DNA of 64,000 bases, taken from assembly GCA_040753075.1 (NCBI GenBank), contig JBFMHA010000015.1:3624-67623 (forward strand), read 5' to 3'. This DNA is from UBA6814 sp040753075. GTDB lineage: Bacteria; Desulfobacterota; Desulfovibrionia; Desulfovibrionales; Desulfovibrionaceae. Shown here one piece after another: positions 8,790 through 18,421 of the stretch. Both the position numbers and the translations under genes were made by a program. The stretch's first letter is position 1. Each line of letters opens with the position of its first letter. The notes under the pieces were generated by a model. The model had not been told where the DNA came from and did no database searches. It was given only the letters and a program-made list of their open reading frames with translations.

Positions 8790-10520
8790 CTAGTCCTCCA
8801 GCCCCCAGCCGGCGCGCACCTGCCTGCGCCAGGCGGCGAAGGCCTCGGCGAAGCCGTCCAGGGGGAGCTTGCTCTTCTCGCCGGTGCGGCGGTCCTTGGC
8901 CTCCACCACGCCCTCGGCCAGGCCCTTGCCGCCGATGGTGAGCTGCATGGGCCAGCCGCAGAGGTCCGCGTCCTTGAACTTGACTCCGGGCCGCTCGTCC
9001 CGGTCGTCCAGCACCGTCTCCACGCCCAGCCTGCCCAACAGCGCGTAGATCTCCTCGGCCTTGGCGCTCACCTCGTCCCCGGCCTTGCCCAGGCTGAGCA
9101 CCGCGGCCTCGAAGGGGGCCACCGGCGGCGGGAACCTGATGCCGTCGGCGTCGTGGTTCTGCTCGATGCAGGCGGCCACGATCCGGGACACGCCGATGCC
9201 GTAGCAGCCCATGACCATGAGTTGCTCCTTGCCCGCCTCGTCCAGGAACTTGGCGTTCAGGGCCTTGGAGTACTTGAGCCCGAGCTTGAACACATGCCCC
9301 ACCTCGATGCCCTTGGTGAAGGCGATCCGTCCGCCGCAGCGCGGGCAGGGGTCGTCCTGGGTTATGGTGCGCAGCTCCGCGTAGCCCGTAAGCTTCGCGT
9401 CACGGGTCAGGTCCAGGCGCAGCACGTGGGCGTCGGCGGCGTTGGCCCCGGCGGCCCAGTCGTTGCCGAGCTTCAGCTCATTGTCCGCGTAGAGCTTGGT
9501 CACCTTGAGGCCCTGCGGCCCGGCGAAGCCCACCGGCGCGCCGGATATGGCCTGCACCTGCTCCGGGGTGGCCAGGGTGAGATCGATGACCCCCAGGAGG
9601 TTCTTGAACTTCACCTCGTTCAGCTCCCGGTCGCCGCGCACCAGGGCGGCCACGGGCTGGCCGTCGGCCATGTAAAGCAGGGTCTTGACGATGCGGGCGG
9701 GCGCGATCTTCAGGAAGCCGGCCACCTCCTCCACGGTGTGCATCCCGGGAGTGGAGACCTGCTCCAGGGCGGGGCAAGAGGCCGGGGTCGGGGCCTCGGC
9801 CAGCTTCACCTCGGCCTTCTCCAGGTTGGCGGCGTACTCGCAGCCCTGGCACACGGCGATGGTGTCCTCGCCGGTGTCGGCCAGGACCATGAACTCGTGG
9901 GAATAGGACCCGCCGATGGGGCCGGAGTCGGCCTCCACCGCGCGGAAGCGCATGCCCAGCCGGGAGAACGCCTTCTGGTAGGCCTCGTACATGCCCCGGT
10001 AGCTCGCCTCGGCCCCGGCCTCGTCCCGGTCGAAGGAGTAGCCGTCCTTCATCACGAACTCCCGGCCGCGCATGAGCCCGAAGCGGGGCCGGATCTCGTC
10101 CCGGAACTTGGTCTGCACCTGGTAGAGGTTCAGGGGAAGCTGGCGGTAGCTCTTGACCTCGCCCCGCACCAGGTCGGTGATGACCTCCTCGTGGGTGGGG
10201 CCCAGGCAGTAGTCGCGGCCGTGCCGGTCCTCGAAGCGCAGGAGCTCCTTGCCGTACACCTCCCAGCGGCCGGACTCGCGCCACAGGTCGCCGGGCTGGA
10301 CCATGGGCATGAGCACCTCCTGGGCTCCGGCGCGGTTCATCTCCTCCCGGATGATGTCCGCCACCTTGTTGAGCGCCTTGAGGCCCAGGGGCAGGTAGGA
10401 ATAGATGCCCGAGGTCAGCTTGCGGATCATGCCCGCCCGGGTGAGCAGCTTGTGGCTGACCACCTCGGCGTCGCCCGGGGCCTCCTTGAGGGTGGGCGCG
10501 TACATCTTGGACAGTTTCAT
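8790..10520 (-). CDS. proS: Prolyl-tRNA synthetase
   Basis: A 576-residue class II aminoacyl-tRNA synthetase of the bacterial type. Seen: motif 2 region ([24 protein letters not shown]), the editing insertion domain between about 220 and 380, motif 3 ([13 protein letters not shown]) and the C-terminal anticodon-binding domain. The segment [13 protein letters not shown] in front of motif 3 is also typical. Quoted pieces are family landmarks. It charges tRNA-Pro in the cytoplasm and can clear Ala-tRNA-Pro through the insert. The ATG overlaps the ispG stop by four bases (ATGA), so it is coupled to the isoprenoid gene upstream. Confidence 0.98.
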   Translation of the reverse strand: MKLSKMYAPTLKEAPGDAEVVSHKLLTRAGMIRKLTSGIYSYLPLGLKALNKVADIIREEMNRAGAQEVLMPMVQPGDLWRESGRWEVYGKELLRFEDRHGRDYCLGPTHEEVITDLVRGEVKSYRQLPLNLYQVQTKFRDEIRPRFGLMRGREFVMKDGYSFDRDEAGAEASYRGMYEAYQKAFSRLGMRFRAVEADSGPIGGSYSHEFMVLADTGEDTIAVCQGCEYAANLEKAEVKLAEAPTPASCPALEQVSTPGMHTVEEVAGFLKIAPARIVKTLLYMADGQPVAALVRGDRELNEVKFKNLLGVIDLTLATPEQVQAISGAPVGFAGPQGLKVTKLYADNELKLGNDWAAGANAADAHVLRLDLTRDAKLTGYAELRTITQDDPCPRCGGRIAFTKGIEVGHVFKLGLKYSKALNAKFLDEAGKEQLMVMGCYGIGVSRIVAACIEQNHDADGIRFPPPVAPFEAAVLSLGKAGDEVSAKAEEIYALLGRLGVETVLDDRDERPGVKFKDADLCGWPMQLTIGGKGLAEGVVEAKDRRTGEKSKLPLDGFAEAFAAWRRQVRAGWGLED

Positions 10521-11605
10521 GCAGTGCGTCTCCGTTCTTCGAGGAATGTGTCGAGTTCTTCGAGAAAGGCGGGCAGCAGGTCCTTTTCCTTGACCTTGCG
10601 CACCACCTCGCCCTTGCGGAAGATGATGCCCAGGCCGCGGCCGCCGGCCAGGCCGATGTCCGCCTCCCGGGCCTCGCCCGGCCCGTTCACCACGCAGCCC
10701 ATCACCGCCACGGTGAAGACCTCGGGCACGGCCAGGAGATGTTTCTCCACGGCCCGGGCCAGGCCGGCCAGGTCGATCTCGGTGCGGCCGCAGGTGGGGC
10801 AGGCCACGATCTCCGGCCCCCGGGCGCGCAGGCCCAGGGCGCGCAGGAGCTCCCAGGCCACCAGCATCTCGTCCACCGGATCGCCGGTGACGGATACGCG
10901 GAGGGTGTCGCCCAGGCCCTCGGCCAGGAGGATGCCCAGGCCCACGCTGCTCTTCACCGCGGCCCGGGTCAGGGTGCCGGCCTCGGTGACCCCGATGTGC
11001 AGCGGGTAGTCGCACTGCCCGGCCAGGAGGCGGTAGGCGGCCACCGTGTGCAGCACCGAGGAGGACTTGAGGGAAATCTTGATGTCGCGGAAGTCCCGCT
11101 CCTCCAGGAGTCGGACGTGCCCCAGCGCGCTCTCCACCATGGCCTCGGGGGTGGGGCCGCCGAACTTCTTCAGCAGGTCCTTCTCCACCGACCCGGAGTT
11201 CACGCCGATGCGGATGGGCGCGCCCCGCTCCCGGGCGGCCCGCACCACCTCGTCGACCTTCCGCCTGCCCCCGATGTTGCCGGGGTTGATGCGCAGCGCG
11301 TCCACCCCGGCCTCCAGGGCGGCCAGCGCCAGGCGGTGGTCGAAATGGATGTCCGCCACCAGCGGCAGGGGCGAGGCGGCCCTGATGTCGCGGATGGCGG
11401 CCGCGGCGGCCGCGTCGAGCACGGCCAGGCGCGCCACCTCGCAGCCCGCGCCGGCCAGTTCGCGGATCTGGGCCAGGGTGGCGGCCGCGTCCCGGGTGTC
11501 GGTGTTGCACATGCTCTGCACCACCACCGGGTTGTCTCCGCCCACGGCCACGCCGCCGATGCGCACCACCCTGCTCTGCCGCCGTTTCCTGACCACGCTC
11601 TCCAT
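10517..11605 (-). CDS. ispG: 4-hydroxy-3-methylbut-2-enyl diphosphate synthase
   Basis: A 362-residue [4Fe-4S] enzyme (GcpE) of the MEP pathway, converting MEcPP to HMBPP. The TIM-barrel begins with [17 protein letters not shown]; iron-sulfur ligands are visible as CPTCGR and [11 protein letters not shown] in the C-terminal domain. Length is typical of the short bacterial form. First gene of the minus-strand run leading through proS and xseA to ispA and dxs, so three isoprenoid genes share one transcript. A weak promoter-like pair (TTGGCT, 15 bases, GATAAG) is at 11626-11652. The ATG at 11605 is preceded by CGGAG. Confidence 0.97.
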   Translation of the reverse strand: MESVVRKRRQSRVVRIGGVAVGGDNPVVVQSMCNTDTRDAAATLAQIRELAGAGCEVARLAVLDAAAAAAIRDIRAASPLPLVADIHFDHRLALAALEAGVDALRINPGNIGGRRKVDEVVRAARERGAPIRIGVNSGSVEKDLLKKFGGPTPEAMVESALGHVRLLEERDFRDIKISLKSSSVLHTVAAYRLLAGQCDYPLHIGVTEAGTLTRAAVKSSVGLGILLAEGLGDTLRVSVTGDPVDEMLVAWELLRALGLRARGPEIVACPTCGRTEIDLAGLARAVEKHLLAVPEVFTVAVMGCVVNGPGEAREADIGLAGGRGLGIIFRKGEVVRKVKEKDLLPAFLEELDTFLEERRRTA

Positions 11606-11840
11606 GTCCGCTCCGGGACCCGAGGCTTATCTCAATTCCCGACGCAAGCCAAGGACCGGAACCCTCGCCCGGCCGGAGGGTCCAGGTCCATTGCCGCAGA
11701 TTCGCCCGTGCGGACAATGCCGGACCATTTCCCCGCAAAACGGGCCAAGTCGCCGGGCGCGAGGAGTTGCCGGCGCTCGCTCCGCTCTGGAGCAATGCAT
11801 CTCGAGGCCCCGACTGTATGGACCGGCGTCGGAGCCCATC

Positions 11841-11875
11841 TCGAATGAGACGCAACCTATTGACAATTATTAAAA
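11841..11875. repeat. Copy 1 of a 35-base direct repeat carrying TTGACA
   Basis: Pairs with 11921-11955 at exactly 80 bases offset, about 28 of 35 positions identical. Both copies contain AATGAGAC and CTATTGACAATTA. The repeat lies in the AT-rich regulatory part of the ispG/chemoreceptor gap and its TTGACA forms the -35 element of the chemoreceptor promoter. Confidence 0.75.
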
Positions 11876-11888
11876 TATTTGTCATAAG
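11860..11888 (+). promoter_or_regulatory. Candidate promoter of the chemoreceptor gene
   Basis: Perfect TTGACA at 11860-11865, 17 bases, then CATAAG at 11883-11888 preceded by TG one base upstream (extended -10). The only AT-rich stretch in the gap. It would give a leader of about 130 bases before the ATG at 12027. Confidence 0.6.
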
Positions 11889-11900
11889 AATTGTTCTTAT
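11884..11900. promoter_or_regulatory. Perfect 7-3-7 inverted repeat, operator candidate
   Basis: ATAAGAA, three bases TTG, TTCTTAT. It overlaps the -10 element and expected start point of the chemoreceptor promoter, the usual place for a repressor site. The binding protein is unknown; the sequence is not an obvious Fur or FNR box. Confidence 0.5.
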
Positions 11901-11920
11901 TCTCTGCTCGAATAATCGCT

Positions 11921-11955
11921 TCAAATGAGACATCAACTATTGACAATTAAAAAAA
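11921..11955. repeat. Copy 2 of the 35-base direct repeat
   Basis: Second copy, 80 bases after the first, again with TTGACA (11940-11945), but no plausible -10 follows at 16-18 bases. It may be a duplicated promoter part or a repeated binding site for an activator. Confidence 0.7.
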
Positions 11956-12026
11956 TGTTGGGCAGGTGACTCACTCGTTTTTTCTACCAAAATTGTCGTT
12001 TTTTATTCCAGCCCGCGGGAGGGGCC

Positions 12027-14354
12027 ATGCGCGCGTCCATACAGACACTCTTGCTCAGCATCCTGCTCGGAGGCATCCTCGCCGTTTCGCTGCTCATCGT
12101 CGCCATCTTCCACATGCAGATGGACGAACTGGCCGACAAATCGGCCGAATCCACCCGGACGACCATGGACCGGCAGATCCGCCATACCCTGGCCGAGGAG
12201 ACCGAGATGGCCCTGGGCATGGTGGCCGCCGTGGCCAAGGAGAACGGGGACGAGACCGCGGCCAAGGAGCGGGCCTTGGCGCTGCTGGCGGCCATGCACA
12301 CCTCGTCGGGCGGCTACTTCTGGGTGCACGGCGCCGACCTCAGGATGGTCATGCACCCGGAAGATGCGGATCTGGTGGGCAAGGACATCTCCAGGATCAA
12401 GGACCCGGACGGCAACCCCCTGTTCGTGGAGATGACCCGCGTGGCCAAGGCCGGTGGCGAAGGCTTCGTGGACTACCACTGGCCCCGTCCGGACTGCACC
12501 TCTCCGGTGCCCAAGATTTCCCACGTGCGGCTGTACAAGCCCTGGGGCTGGGTCATAGGCACCGGCGTCTACGTGGACGACGTGGACAAGACCGTGGCCG
12601 CACAGGTCGAGGCCATGCAGAAAGCCCGCTCCAGCGCCTTCCTGACCGCCGCGGGTCTGGGCCTGGCTGCGGCCCTGCTCGTCTCGGCCCTGGCCGTGCT
12701 GCTCATCCGCTCCCGGATCACCAGGCCCCTGACCACCCTGACCGGCCAGGCCGGACGGGTGGCGGACGGCGACCTGGACGCCGTGGCCGATGGCCGCTTC
12801 TTTGCCGAACTGGGCGTCCTCCACGCCTCGCTCCGCGGCATGGTCGCCAACCTCAAGGAGAAGCTCGGCCTGGCCGAGGGCATCCGCGAAGCCATCTCCT
12901 CGGCCTTCCCCACCATCAGCCTGGATACATCGGGGACCATCACCCAGGTGAGTCCCAACCTGATCTCCCTCCTGAGCAAGCCCGGAGCGCCCGAAAACTA
13001 CGTGGGCCGGACTGCGGGCGAGTTCTTCCACAACCAGCCCGGCAAGCGCACCCGATCCATGATCGCCCTGGAGGAGCGCCGCCGGCTGGACGACGAGTTC
13101 AAGCTGACCGCCTCCGACGGCCGGGAACTCACCCTGACGGTGCACGCCAATCCGCTCACCGACCTGGACGGCCGTCTCATCGGGGTGTTCACCCTGTACT
13201 TCGACTTGACCACCATCCGTTCCCAGGAGCGGGAGATCCGCGAACAGCACGACAAGATCTCGCGCATCGCCGAAGAGTCCACCCGCATCGCGGACGAGGT
13301 CTCCATCTCCTCGGTGAGCCTGGCCGACGAGGTGCAGCAGGCCAGCACCGGCGCGGAAGAACAGCGCCGGCAGACCCAGGAGGCCGCGACCGCCATCGAG
13401 GAGATGAGCGCCACGGTGCTGGAGGTGGCGCGCAATGCCCAGGGCGCGGCGGAACAGTCCGGCCAGACCCGGGAGAAGGCGGCCCAGGGCAACCAGGCCG
13501 TGTCCGAACTCATCCGCCACATCTCGGGCGTGGACGAGGTGGTCAAGGCCCTGGGACAGCGCATCGCGGCCCTGGGCGGCCATGCCCAGGGCATCGGCCA
13601 GGTGCTGGGGGTCATCAACGACATCGCGGACCAGACCAACCTGCTGGCGCTGAACGCGGCCATCGAGGCGGCCCGGGCCGGCGACGCGGGAAGAGGCTTC
13701 GCGGTGGTGGCCGACGAGGTGCGCAAGCTGGCCGAAAAGACCATGCAGGCCACCGGCGAGGTCTCGGGAGTCATCCGGACCATCCAGGACTCCACCAAGG
13801 CCGCGGCCCAGGAGATGGCCCAGGCGGCCAAGGCGGTGGAGACCGTGACCTCCCGGGCCGAGCAGTCCGGAGCGGTGCTGGCCGAGATCGTGCACATGGC
13901 CAGCGCGGCCAGCGACCAGGTTCGCTCCATCGCCGCCGCGGCCGAGCAGCAGTCGGCGGCGTCGGAGCAGATCAGCCGCTCGGCCGAGCGCATCGCCGAG
14001 ATCGCGGGGCGGACCACCGAAGTCATGGACGAGGCGGCCCGCCGCGTGCTCAAGCTCTCGGGCCGCGCCGCGGACCTCACCCGCACCATGGGCGGCATCC
14101 AGGGGACGGCGGAAGAACTCTCCGGCCGCAAGCAGAAGTGCTGGGAGTTCATGAACTGCGGCCGCATCAAGGGCGGGGCCAGGGAGCGGGAGATGGGCGT
14201 ATGCCCGGCCTACCCCCACGACGGCGACTGCTGCGCCAACGTGGGCGGCACCTTCTGCGGCGGCAAGGTGCAGGGCGACTTCGGCCAGAAGATCGCCCAA
14301 TGCACCAAGTGCGACTATTTCAAGAGTTCGCACTACGACCGCTCGTCCATCTAG
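12027..14354 (+). CDS. Methyl-accepting chemotaxis protein with Cache, HAMP, PAS and C-terminal cysteine cluster
   Basis: A 775-residue chemoreceptor. Order: TM1 (about 8-27), periplasmic single-Cache-like sensor (about 35-190, containing [23 protein letters not shown] and [15 protein letters not shown]), TM2 (about 200-222), HAMP, a PAS domain (about 285-400), and the long signalling coiled coil whose hairpin tip reads [20 protein letters not shown]. After the coiled coil the last 71 residues hold eight cysteines (705, 711, 726, 735, 736, 744, 759, 762) starting CWEFMNCGR and ending CTKC; such tails occur on receptors of sulfate reducers and may bind a metal or sense redox, which is inference. 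GGGAGGGG precedes the ATG. Transcribed alone, with its own promoter region and terminator. Confidence 0.95.
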   Translation: MRASIQTLLLSILLGGILAVSLLIVAIFHMQMDELADKSAESTRTTMDRQIRHTLAEETEMALGMVAAVAKENGDETAAKERALALLAAMHTSSGGYFWVHGADLRMVMHPEDADLVGKDISRIKDPDGNPLFVEMTRVAKAGGEGFVDYHWPRPDCTSPVPKISHVRLYKPWGWVIGTGVYVDDVDKTVAAQVEAMQKARSSAFLTAAGLGLAAALLVSALAVLLIRSRITRPLTTLTGQAGRVADGDLDAVADGRFFAELGVLHASLRGMVANLKEKLGLAEGIREAISSAFPTISLDTSGTITQVSPNLISLLSKPGAPENYVGRTAGEFFHNQPGKRTRSMIALEERRRLDDEFKLTASDGRELTLTVHANPLTDLDGRLIGVFTLYFDLTTIRSQEREIREQHDKISRIAEESTRIADEVSISSVSLADEVQQASTGAEEQRRQTQEAATAIEEMSATVLEVARNAQGAAEQSGQTREKAAQGNQAVSELIRHISGVDEVVKALGQRIAALGGHAQGIGQVLGVINDIADQTNLLALNAAIEAARAGDAGRGFAVVADEVRKLAEKTMQATGEVSGVIRTIQDSTKAAAQEMAQAAKAVETVTSRAEQSGAVLAEIVHMASAASDQVRSIAAAAEQQSAASEQISRSAERIAEIAGRTTEVMDEAARRVLKLSGRAADLTRTMGGIQGTAEELSGRKQKCWEFMNCGRIKGGAREREMGVCPAYPHDGDCCANVGGTFCGGKVQGDFGQKIAQCTKCDYFKSSHYDRSSI

Positions 14355-14369
14355 GCCGGACGCTCCAAG

Positions 14370-14404
14370 AAAAAGCCCCGGGACGCGCGCGTCCCGGGGC
14401 TTTT
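14370..14404. terminator. Bidirectional intrinsic terminator between the chemoreceptor gene and cbiB
   Basis: A perfect 26-base palindrome (14375-14400, arms GCCCCGGGACGCG and its complement) is flanked by AAAA on the left and TTTT on the right, so it can end transcription of the chemoreceptor gene on the plus strand and of cbiB on the minus strand. Confidence 0.85.
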
Positions 14405-14414
14405 CCATTGCCGC

Positions 14415-15365
14415 CTACATGAGCTTCAGAAGCAGGGCGTACAGCCCGGCCAGGGCGGCCAGGAGCAGACCGGCGGCGCGGCAGAGGGTGAGCAGCCGGC
14501 CCAGCTTCTCGTCAGTCCACTCGCTCCCGGCCGGGCCGAGGACCGGCTTGTCCTTGGGCTGGCCGAAGTAGACCGCCGGCCCGCCCACGGCCGCGCCGCA
14601 GAGCCAGGCCGCGGCGGCCATGGGCCAGCCCGCGTTGGGGCTCTCGGTCTTGCGCGCGTCCTCCAGCAGATGCCCGTAGGCCGCGCGCCAGTCCATGCGC
14701 AGCAGCCAGCCCGCGGCCAGGAGCGCGAAGGCGGTTACGCGCGCCGGGACGAAGGCCAGCACGTCGTCGGCCCGGGCCGCGAACCAGCCGGCGTGCCGCC
14801 ACTGCTCGGTCCTGTACCCCCACATGGAGTCCAGGGTCGAAACGGTCTTGTAGATCCACAGCCAGGCCGGCCCGCCCACGGCCAGGAACAGGAAGGGCGC
14901 GGCAAAGGCGTCGTTCAGGTTCTCGGCCAGGGTCTCGGCCAGGGCCCGGCGCAGGGCCGGCGCATCCATGTCCCCGGTGTCCCGGGTCACCAGCATGGCC
15001 AGAGCGCGGCGCGCGCCGTCCAGGTCGCCCCGCTCCAGGAGGCCGAGCGCCGCCCTGCCCTCGCGCAGGAGCTGGCCCAGGGCCAGGCCGGCATAGGCCA
15101 GGTACAGGGCCAGGACCAGGCCCAGCCAGGGCACGGCCGCCAGGAACCAGGCCGTGCCGCCCGCGGCGCCGGCCAGCAGGAGCGCAGCCGCCGCGCCCTT
15201 GGCCTTCTGGGTCCCGGGGCCTCCGGTGCGGACCAGGGGCGAGAGTTCGGCCGCGGCCTTGCCCAGGAACCGCACCGGGTGCGGCCAGCCCGGCGGGTCG
15301 CCCAGCAGCAGGTCCAGGAGCGCCGCCATGAGCGGCAGCAGGGTCCAGAGCAGTCCGTTGTCCAT
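14415..15365 (-). CDS. cbiB: Adenosylcobinamide-phosphate synthase
   Basis: A 316-residue membrane protein of the CbiB/CobD family, which attaches aminopropanol (or its phosphate) to adenosylcobyric acid in cobalamin synthesis. Landmarks: LLDLLLGDPPGWPHPVRFLG at the N-terminus, RDTGDMDAPALRRA, AETLAENLNDAFAAPFLF and KTVSTLDSMWGYR. Several hydrophobic helices are visible. The ATG at 15365 is chosen because the family N-terminus starts there; the open frame extends back to 15431 through the preceding terminator. It lies only 26 bases after the hydrogenase operon terminator, so it must rely on readthrough or on a promoter inside the end of hydA. Other cobalamin genes are not adjacent, but cobM and cobN are further along in the window. 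Confidence 0.93.
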   Translation of the reverse strand: MDNGLLWTLLPLMAALLDLLLGDPPGWPHPVRFLGKAAAELSPLVRTGGPGTQKAKGAAAALLLAGAAGGTAWFLAAVPWLGLVLALYLAYAGLALGQLLREGRAALGLLERGDLDGARRALAMLVTRDTGDMDAPALRRALAETLAENLNDAFAAPFLFLAVGGPAWLWIYKTVSTLDSMWGYRTEQWRHAGWFAARADDVLAFVPARVTAFALLAAGWLLRMDWRAAYGHLLEDARKTESPNAGWPMAAAAWLCGAAVGGPAVYFGQPKDKPVLGPAGSEWTDEKLGRLLTLCRAAGLLLAALAGLYALLLKLM

Positions 15366-15391
15366 GGCCGTCACCCTCCCTGCGATGCACG

Positions 15392-15429
15392 AAAAAAAAC
15401 GCGGGCGCAGCCGGAGAGGCCGCGCCCGC
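15392..15429 (-). terminator. Intrinsic terminator of the hydBGDA operon
   Basis: On the minus strand GCGGGCGCGGCC and GGCTGCGCCCGC form a 12-bp stem with one G-U pair around a 5-base loop, followed by a run of eight T residues. It lies about 25 bases after the hydA stop and just before cbiB. Confidence 0.88.
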
Positions 15430-15453
15430 ACAGCATGCCATGGTTCGGCGTCG

Positions 15454-16788
15454 CTAGTCCACCCGCCTCCAGACCACGCCCCGGTCCTTGAGGTCCAGGC
15501 AGTGGGTGGAGCAGGAGATGCAGGGGTCGTAGGCCCGCACCAGCATGGAGAGCTTGAGCTCGATGGACTCGGCCGACTCGTCCTTGATGAGCGGGGTCAG
15601 GGCGGCCATGTCGTACTGGATGTTGGCGTGGTTCTGGTTGGTGGGGATCACGCAGTCCGCGTGGCAGATGCGGCCCTCGTCGTCGTACTCGTAGGCGTGG
15701 AACAGGATGCCCCGGGGCACGTCCACCGCGCCCGCGCCCCGGCCCGCCTGGGGCGTGACCGGCGCAGGGGCCTCGGGCCGGATCCCGGTCTTGATGAGCT
15801 CGTCCAGGATGCGCACCGAATCCTCGGTGGAGTGCACGCACTCCACCAGCTGGGCCACGGTGATGAGGAAGGGGTTGTGGCAGGGGGCCTTGAGCCCCAG
15901 CTTGTCCGCGGCGCGCTTGGCGCCGGGATGGAGCAGCGCGTGGTTCAGGTTGAACCGGGCCAGGGCCCCGACCATGTAGGAGCGCGCCTGGTTCTTGGTC
16001 CACTTGGCCGTGGACTGGGGCAGCAGGTACTCGTTGGTCAGGTTCAGGTACTCCGAGGCCGGCCGGCTCTGGTCCTGGCTCGAGCCCACCTGGCCCCAGA
16101 GCAGGGGGTACTCCCCGGGATGGATCAGGGCCACGTACTCGGTCTCCCGGGTGAAGCCCGGGATGCGGTGGGCCACCGAGGCCACCAGGTCCACCACCGC
16201 GTCCAGGGGCTTGAGGGAGTCGTTCAGCCGCTTGCGCAGGGCCTTGAGATCCTCCTGGGAGGGGACCTTGTGGAACCCGCCCGGGCACAGGCGCTGGGGA
16301 TGGGTGGTGCGGCCGCAGACGACCTGGCTGAACTCGTTGGCCAGCCGGCGCAGGCCGATGAGGGTGGTGAGCTCCTTCTTGTGGGTGGAGGCCAGGGGGA
16401 TGACCGAGCCCACGCCCAGGTAGTCGGGCAGGGCCAGGTAGCCCACGTGCAGGTAGTGACTCTGCAGGTTCTCGCCATGGGCGGCCAGCTTGCGCAGGAG
16501 CGTGGTCTGGCGCGAGACGCGGACGCCCAGGGCCTCCTCGGTGGCCTGCAGGGAGGCCAGCTGGTGCCCGATGGAGCAGATGCCGCAGATGCGGGAGGTG
16601 ATCTGGTGGACCACGTCCCAGCGTTTGCCCAGGAGCATGGCCTCGAAGAAGCGCGGGGCCTCGGGCACCTCCCAGCGGCAGGTCTGGACCGTCCCGGCGT
16701 CGTCGATCTCGACCACGATGTTGCCGTGGCCCTCGACCCGGGTGAGGTAGTGGACGTCGATCTTCTTGGCGGCGGTGGTTTCGCTCAT
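15454..16788 (-). CDS. hydA: Cytoplasmic NiFe hydrogenase (sulfhydrogenase type) alpha subunit, catalytic large subunit
   Basis: A 444-residue group 3 NiFe hydrogenase large subunit. The nickel ligands are present: RICGIC with Cys68 and Cys71, and DPCISC with Cys423 and Cys426. The protein continues 15 residues beyond His429 of the DPCISCSTH motif, so it is made as a precursor and should need a maturation endopeptidase; none is encoded in the window. It is the last gene of hydB-hydG-hydD-hydA, the same order as the Pyrococcus sulfhydrogenase genes, indicating a group 3b, NAD(P)-linked bidirectional enzyme in the cytoplasm. Probable role: balancing NADPH and hydrogen; sulfur reduction is possible but not shown. 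Confidence 0.94.
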   Translation of the reverse strand: MSETTAAKKIDVHYLTRVEGHGNIVVEIDDAGTVQTCRWEVPEAPRFFEAMLLGKRWDVVHQITSRICGICSIGHQLASLQATEEALGVRVSRQTTLLRKLAAHGENLQSHYLHVGYLALPDYLGVGSVIPLASTHKKELTTLIGLRRLANEFSQVVCGRTTHPQRLCPGGFHKVPSQEDLKALRKRLNDSLKPLDAVVDLVASVAHRIPGFTRETEYVALIHPGEYPLLWGQVGSSQDQSRPASEYLNLTNEYLLPQSTAKWTKNQARSYMVGALARFNLNHALLHPGAKRAADKLGLKAPCHNPFLITVAQLVECVHSTEDSVRILDELIKTGIRPEAPAPVTPQAGRGAGAVDVPRGILFHAYEYDDEGRICHADCVIPTNQNHANIQYDMAALTPLIKDESAESIELKLSMLVRAYDPCISCSTHCLDLKDRGVVWRRVD

Positions 16789-16818
16789 GGCTCTTTCCGT
16801 GGCAAGCGGTTGAACGGC

Positions 16819-17562
16819 CTACAGCGGGGCGCTGGAGAAGCCGAGGAAGAGGCGCAGCAGGTCCTGGGCCTCGCGGCGGGAGAACCCGCCCAGGTCTTCC
16901 ATCACGAAGCGGGCCGCGTCCAGGTTGGCCCCGGGGGCCAGGCCCCGGCATCCCCAGCAGACCGCGCCCTCGGTCACGCAGCAGGCCTTGCACCCGGCCC
17001 GGGTGATGATCCCCAGGCAGGCGCGGCCCCGCTCGTAGTTGCAGATGTTGCCGGCCTGCTTGCACTCCATGCAGACCGGGTAGTCGGGCAGCCAGGGGGT
17101 CTTGCCCGAGAGCAGCTCCTTGACCATGCGCAGGAACTCCTGACGGTCGATGGGGCAGCCGTGGATCTCCAGGTCCACCGGGACCACGGCGCGCACCGGC
17201 CGGGCCGCGTAGGTGGAGTACCAGCGCGCCTTGTCGCCGTACACCGCCTCGCGGCAGACCGAGTCCTCCAGGAAGTTCTTGATGCAGTTGACGCCGCCGA
17301 TGGTGGCGCAGGCGCCCAGGGCCACCAGGAGCTTGGCCTGGGCGCGGATCTCCTTGATGCGCTTCTCGTCCTCGGGCCGGGTGATGGAGCCCTCCACGAA
17401 GGCGATGTCGTAGTCGTCGCTGCGCTCGGTCATGACCTCGCGGAAGTTGACCACCTCCACGTGGGCCAGCACGTCCAGGAGCTTCTCCTCCAGGTTGGCC
17501 ACCTGGAGCTGGTCGCCTTCGCAGCCGGCGAAGTCGAAGAACGCGATCTTGGGCTTGGCCAT
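16819..17562 (-). CDS. hydD: NiFe hydrogenase delta subunit (small, Fe-S subunit)
   Basis: A 247-residue electron-transfer small subunit. It starts MAKPKIAFFDFAGCEGDQL with the proximal cluster ligands GCEGDQ, then GACATIGG and the GCPID motif, followed by several Cys pairs (CMECK, CNYERG, GCKACCVTEG, CWGCRG) for further [4Fe-4S] clusters. There is no twin-arginine signal, so the enzyme is cytoplasmic. The ATG at 17562 has GGGAGGAACC before it; an in-frame start four residues earlier is worse placed. Delta subunits of group 3b enzymes pass electrons from the NiFe site to the beta and gamma subunits encoded upstream. Confidence 0.94.
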   Translation of the reverse strand: MAKPKIAFFDFAGCEGDQLQVANLEEKLLDVLAHVEVVNFREVMTERSDDYDIAFVEGSITRPEDEKRIKEIRAQAKLLVALGACATIGGVNCIKNFLEDSVCREAVYGDKARWYSTYAARPVRAVVPVDLEIHGCPIDRQEFLRMVKELLSGKTPWLPDYPVCMECKQAGNICNYERGRACLGIITRAGCKACCVTEGAVCWGCRGLAPGANLDAARFVMEDLGGFSRREAQDLLRLFLGFSSAPL

Positions 17563-17587
17563 GGTTCCTCCCATCCCGGGGGCCGGG

Positions 17588-18421
17588 CTAGATGGCCTCT
17601 TCCAGGGATTCGATGGCGGTGTACTTGAACACCGGGCCGTGGATGCAGGCGCTCTTGCCGTTGATCTGGCAGTGCCCGCACTTGCCCAGCCCGCACTTCA
17701 TCTTCCGCTCCAGGGACACGTAGATGCGGTCGGGGTGGATGCCCAGGCGGGTGCAGTCCTTGATCACGAAGCGGTACATGACCGGCGGCCCCACCATGGC
17801 CACGTAGGTGTTCTCGATGTCCAGGCTGATCTGGGGCAGGAGCGTGGAGACCACGCCCACGTTGCCGGTCCAGCCCTCCTCGGCGCGGTCCACGGTCTCC
17901 AGGATCTCCACGTCGCTGCGGCCCTTGAGCTCCTCGATCTGGTTCACGAAGATGCGCTCGGAGGGGGTGCGGGTGCCCACCATGATGATGATCCGGCCGA
18001 ACTCGTCGCGGTGGCGCAGCTGGTAGTTGAGCAGGCTGCGCAGGGGGATGTAGCCCAGGCCTCCGGCGATGAAGAGGGTGTCCTTGCCCACGAACTCCTG
18101 CACCGGGAAGAAGGTGCCGTAGGGGCCGCGCACGCCCACCTTCTGGCCGGGCTCCAGGGCGTGCAGGGCGTTGGTCACGGTGCCGATCTTGCGCACCGCC
18201 AGGTCGAACTCCAGCATCTCCAGCGCGGGGTGGGAGCAGACCGAGAACGGCGCCTCGCCCACCCCGTAGATGGAGAGCTGGATGAACTGCCCGGGCTTGT
18301 GCGCCAGGTTGCGGCCGCTGTCCAGGCGGAAGCTGAAGCGGGACACGGTGTCCGAGAGCTGCTCCTTGTCCACCAGGGTGGCGGGCCTGGGCACGTAGGG
18401 CGAGAAGTTCTTGCGGGTCAT
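17588..18421 (-). CDS. hydG: Sulfhydrogenase gamma subunit, FAD/NAD(P)-binding oxidoreductase
   Basis: A 277-residue ferredoxin reductase-like protein. FAD-binding part: KPGQFIQLSIYG and the APFSVCSHP strand; NAD(P) part: GGLGYIPLRSLLNYQL with the GGxG loop; C-terminal [2Fe-2S] ligands CGLGKCGHCQ plus a Cys about ten residues on. It connects the hydrogenase to the pyridine nucleotide pool. The ATG at 18421 overlaps the hydB stop by four bases. The same family includes anaerobic sulfite reductase subunit B and dihydroorotate dehydrogenase PyrK, but the operon decides the role. Confidence 0.93.
   Translation of the reverse strand: MTRKNFSPYVPRPATLVDKEQLSDTVSRFSFRLDSGRNLAHKPGQFIQLSIYGVGEAPFSVCSHPALEMLEFDLAVRKIGTVTNALHALEPGQKVGVRGPYGTFFPVQEFVGKDTLFIAGGLGYIPLRSLLNYQLRHRDEFGRIIIMVGTRTPSERIFVNQIEELKGRSDVEILETVDRAEEGWTGNVGVVSTLLPQISLDIENTYVAMVGPPVMYRFVIKDCTRLGIHPDRIYVSLERKMKCGLGKCGHCQINGKSACIHGPVFKYTAIESLEEAI

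Noticed and set aside
7851..11009. 1052-codon plus-strand open frame across xseA, lysE type gene, proS and ispG
   Set aside because: Antisense to four confident genes with normal start sites and overlaps.
11940..11970. Second chemoreceptor promoter at the repeated TTGACA
   Set aside because: No -10-like hexamer occurs at 15-19 bases downstream.
15392..16000. Hydrogenase large subunit taken as a stand-alone or group 1 enzyme
   Set aside because: No signal peptide on the small subunit and the hydBGDA neighbours place it in the cytoplasmic NAD(P)-linked class.
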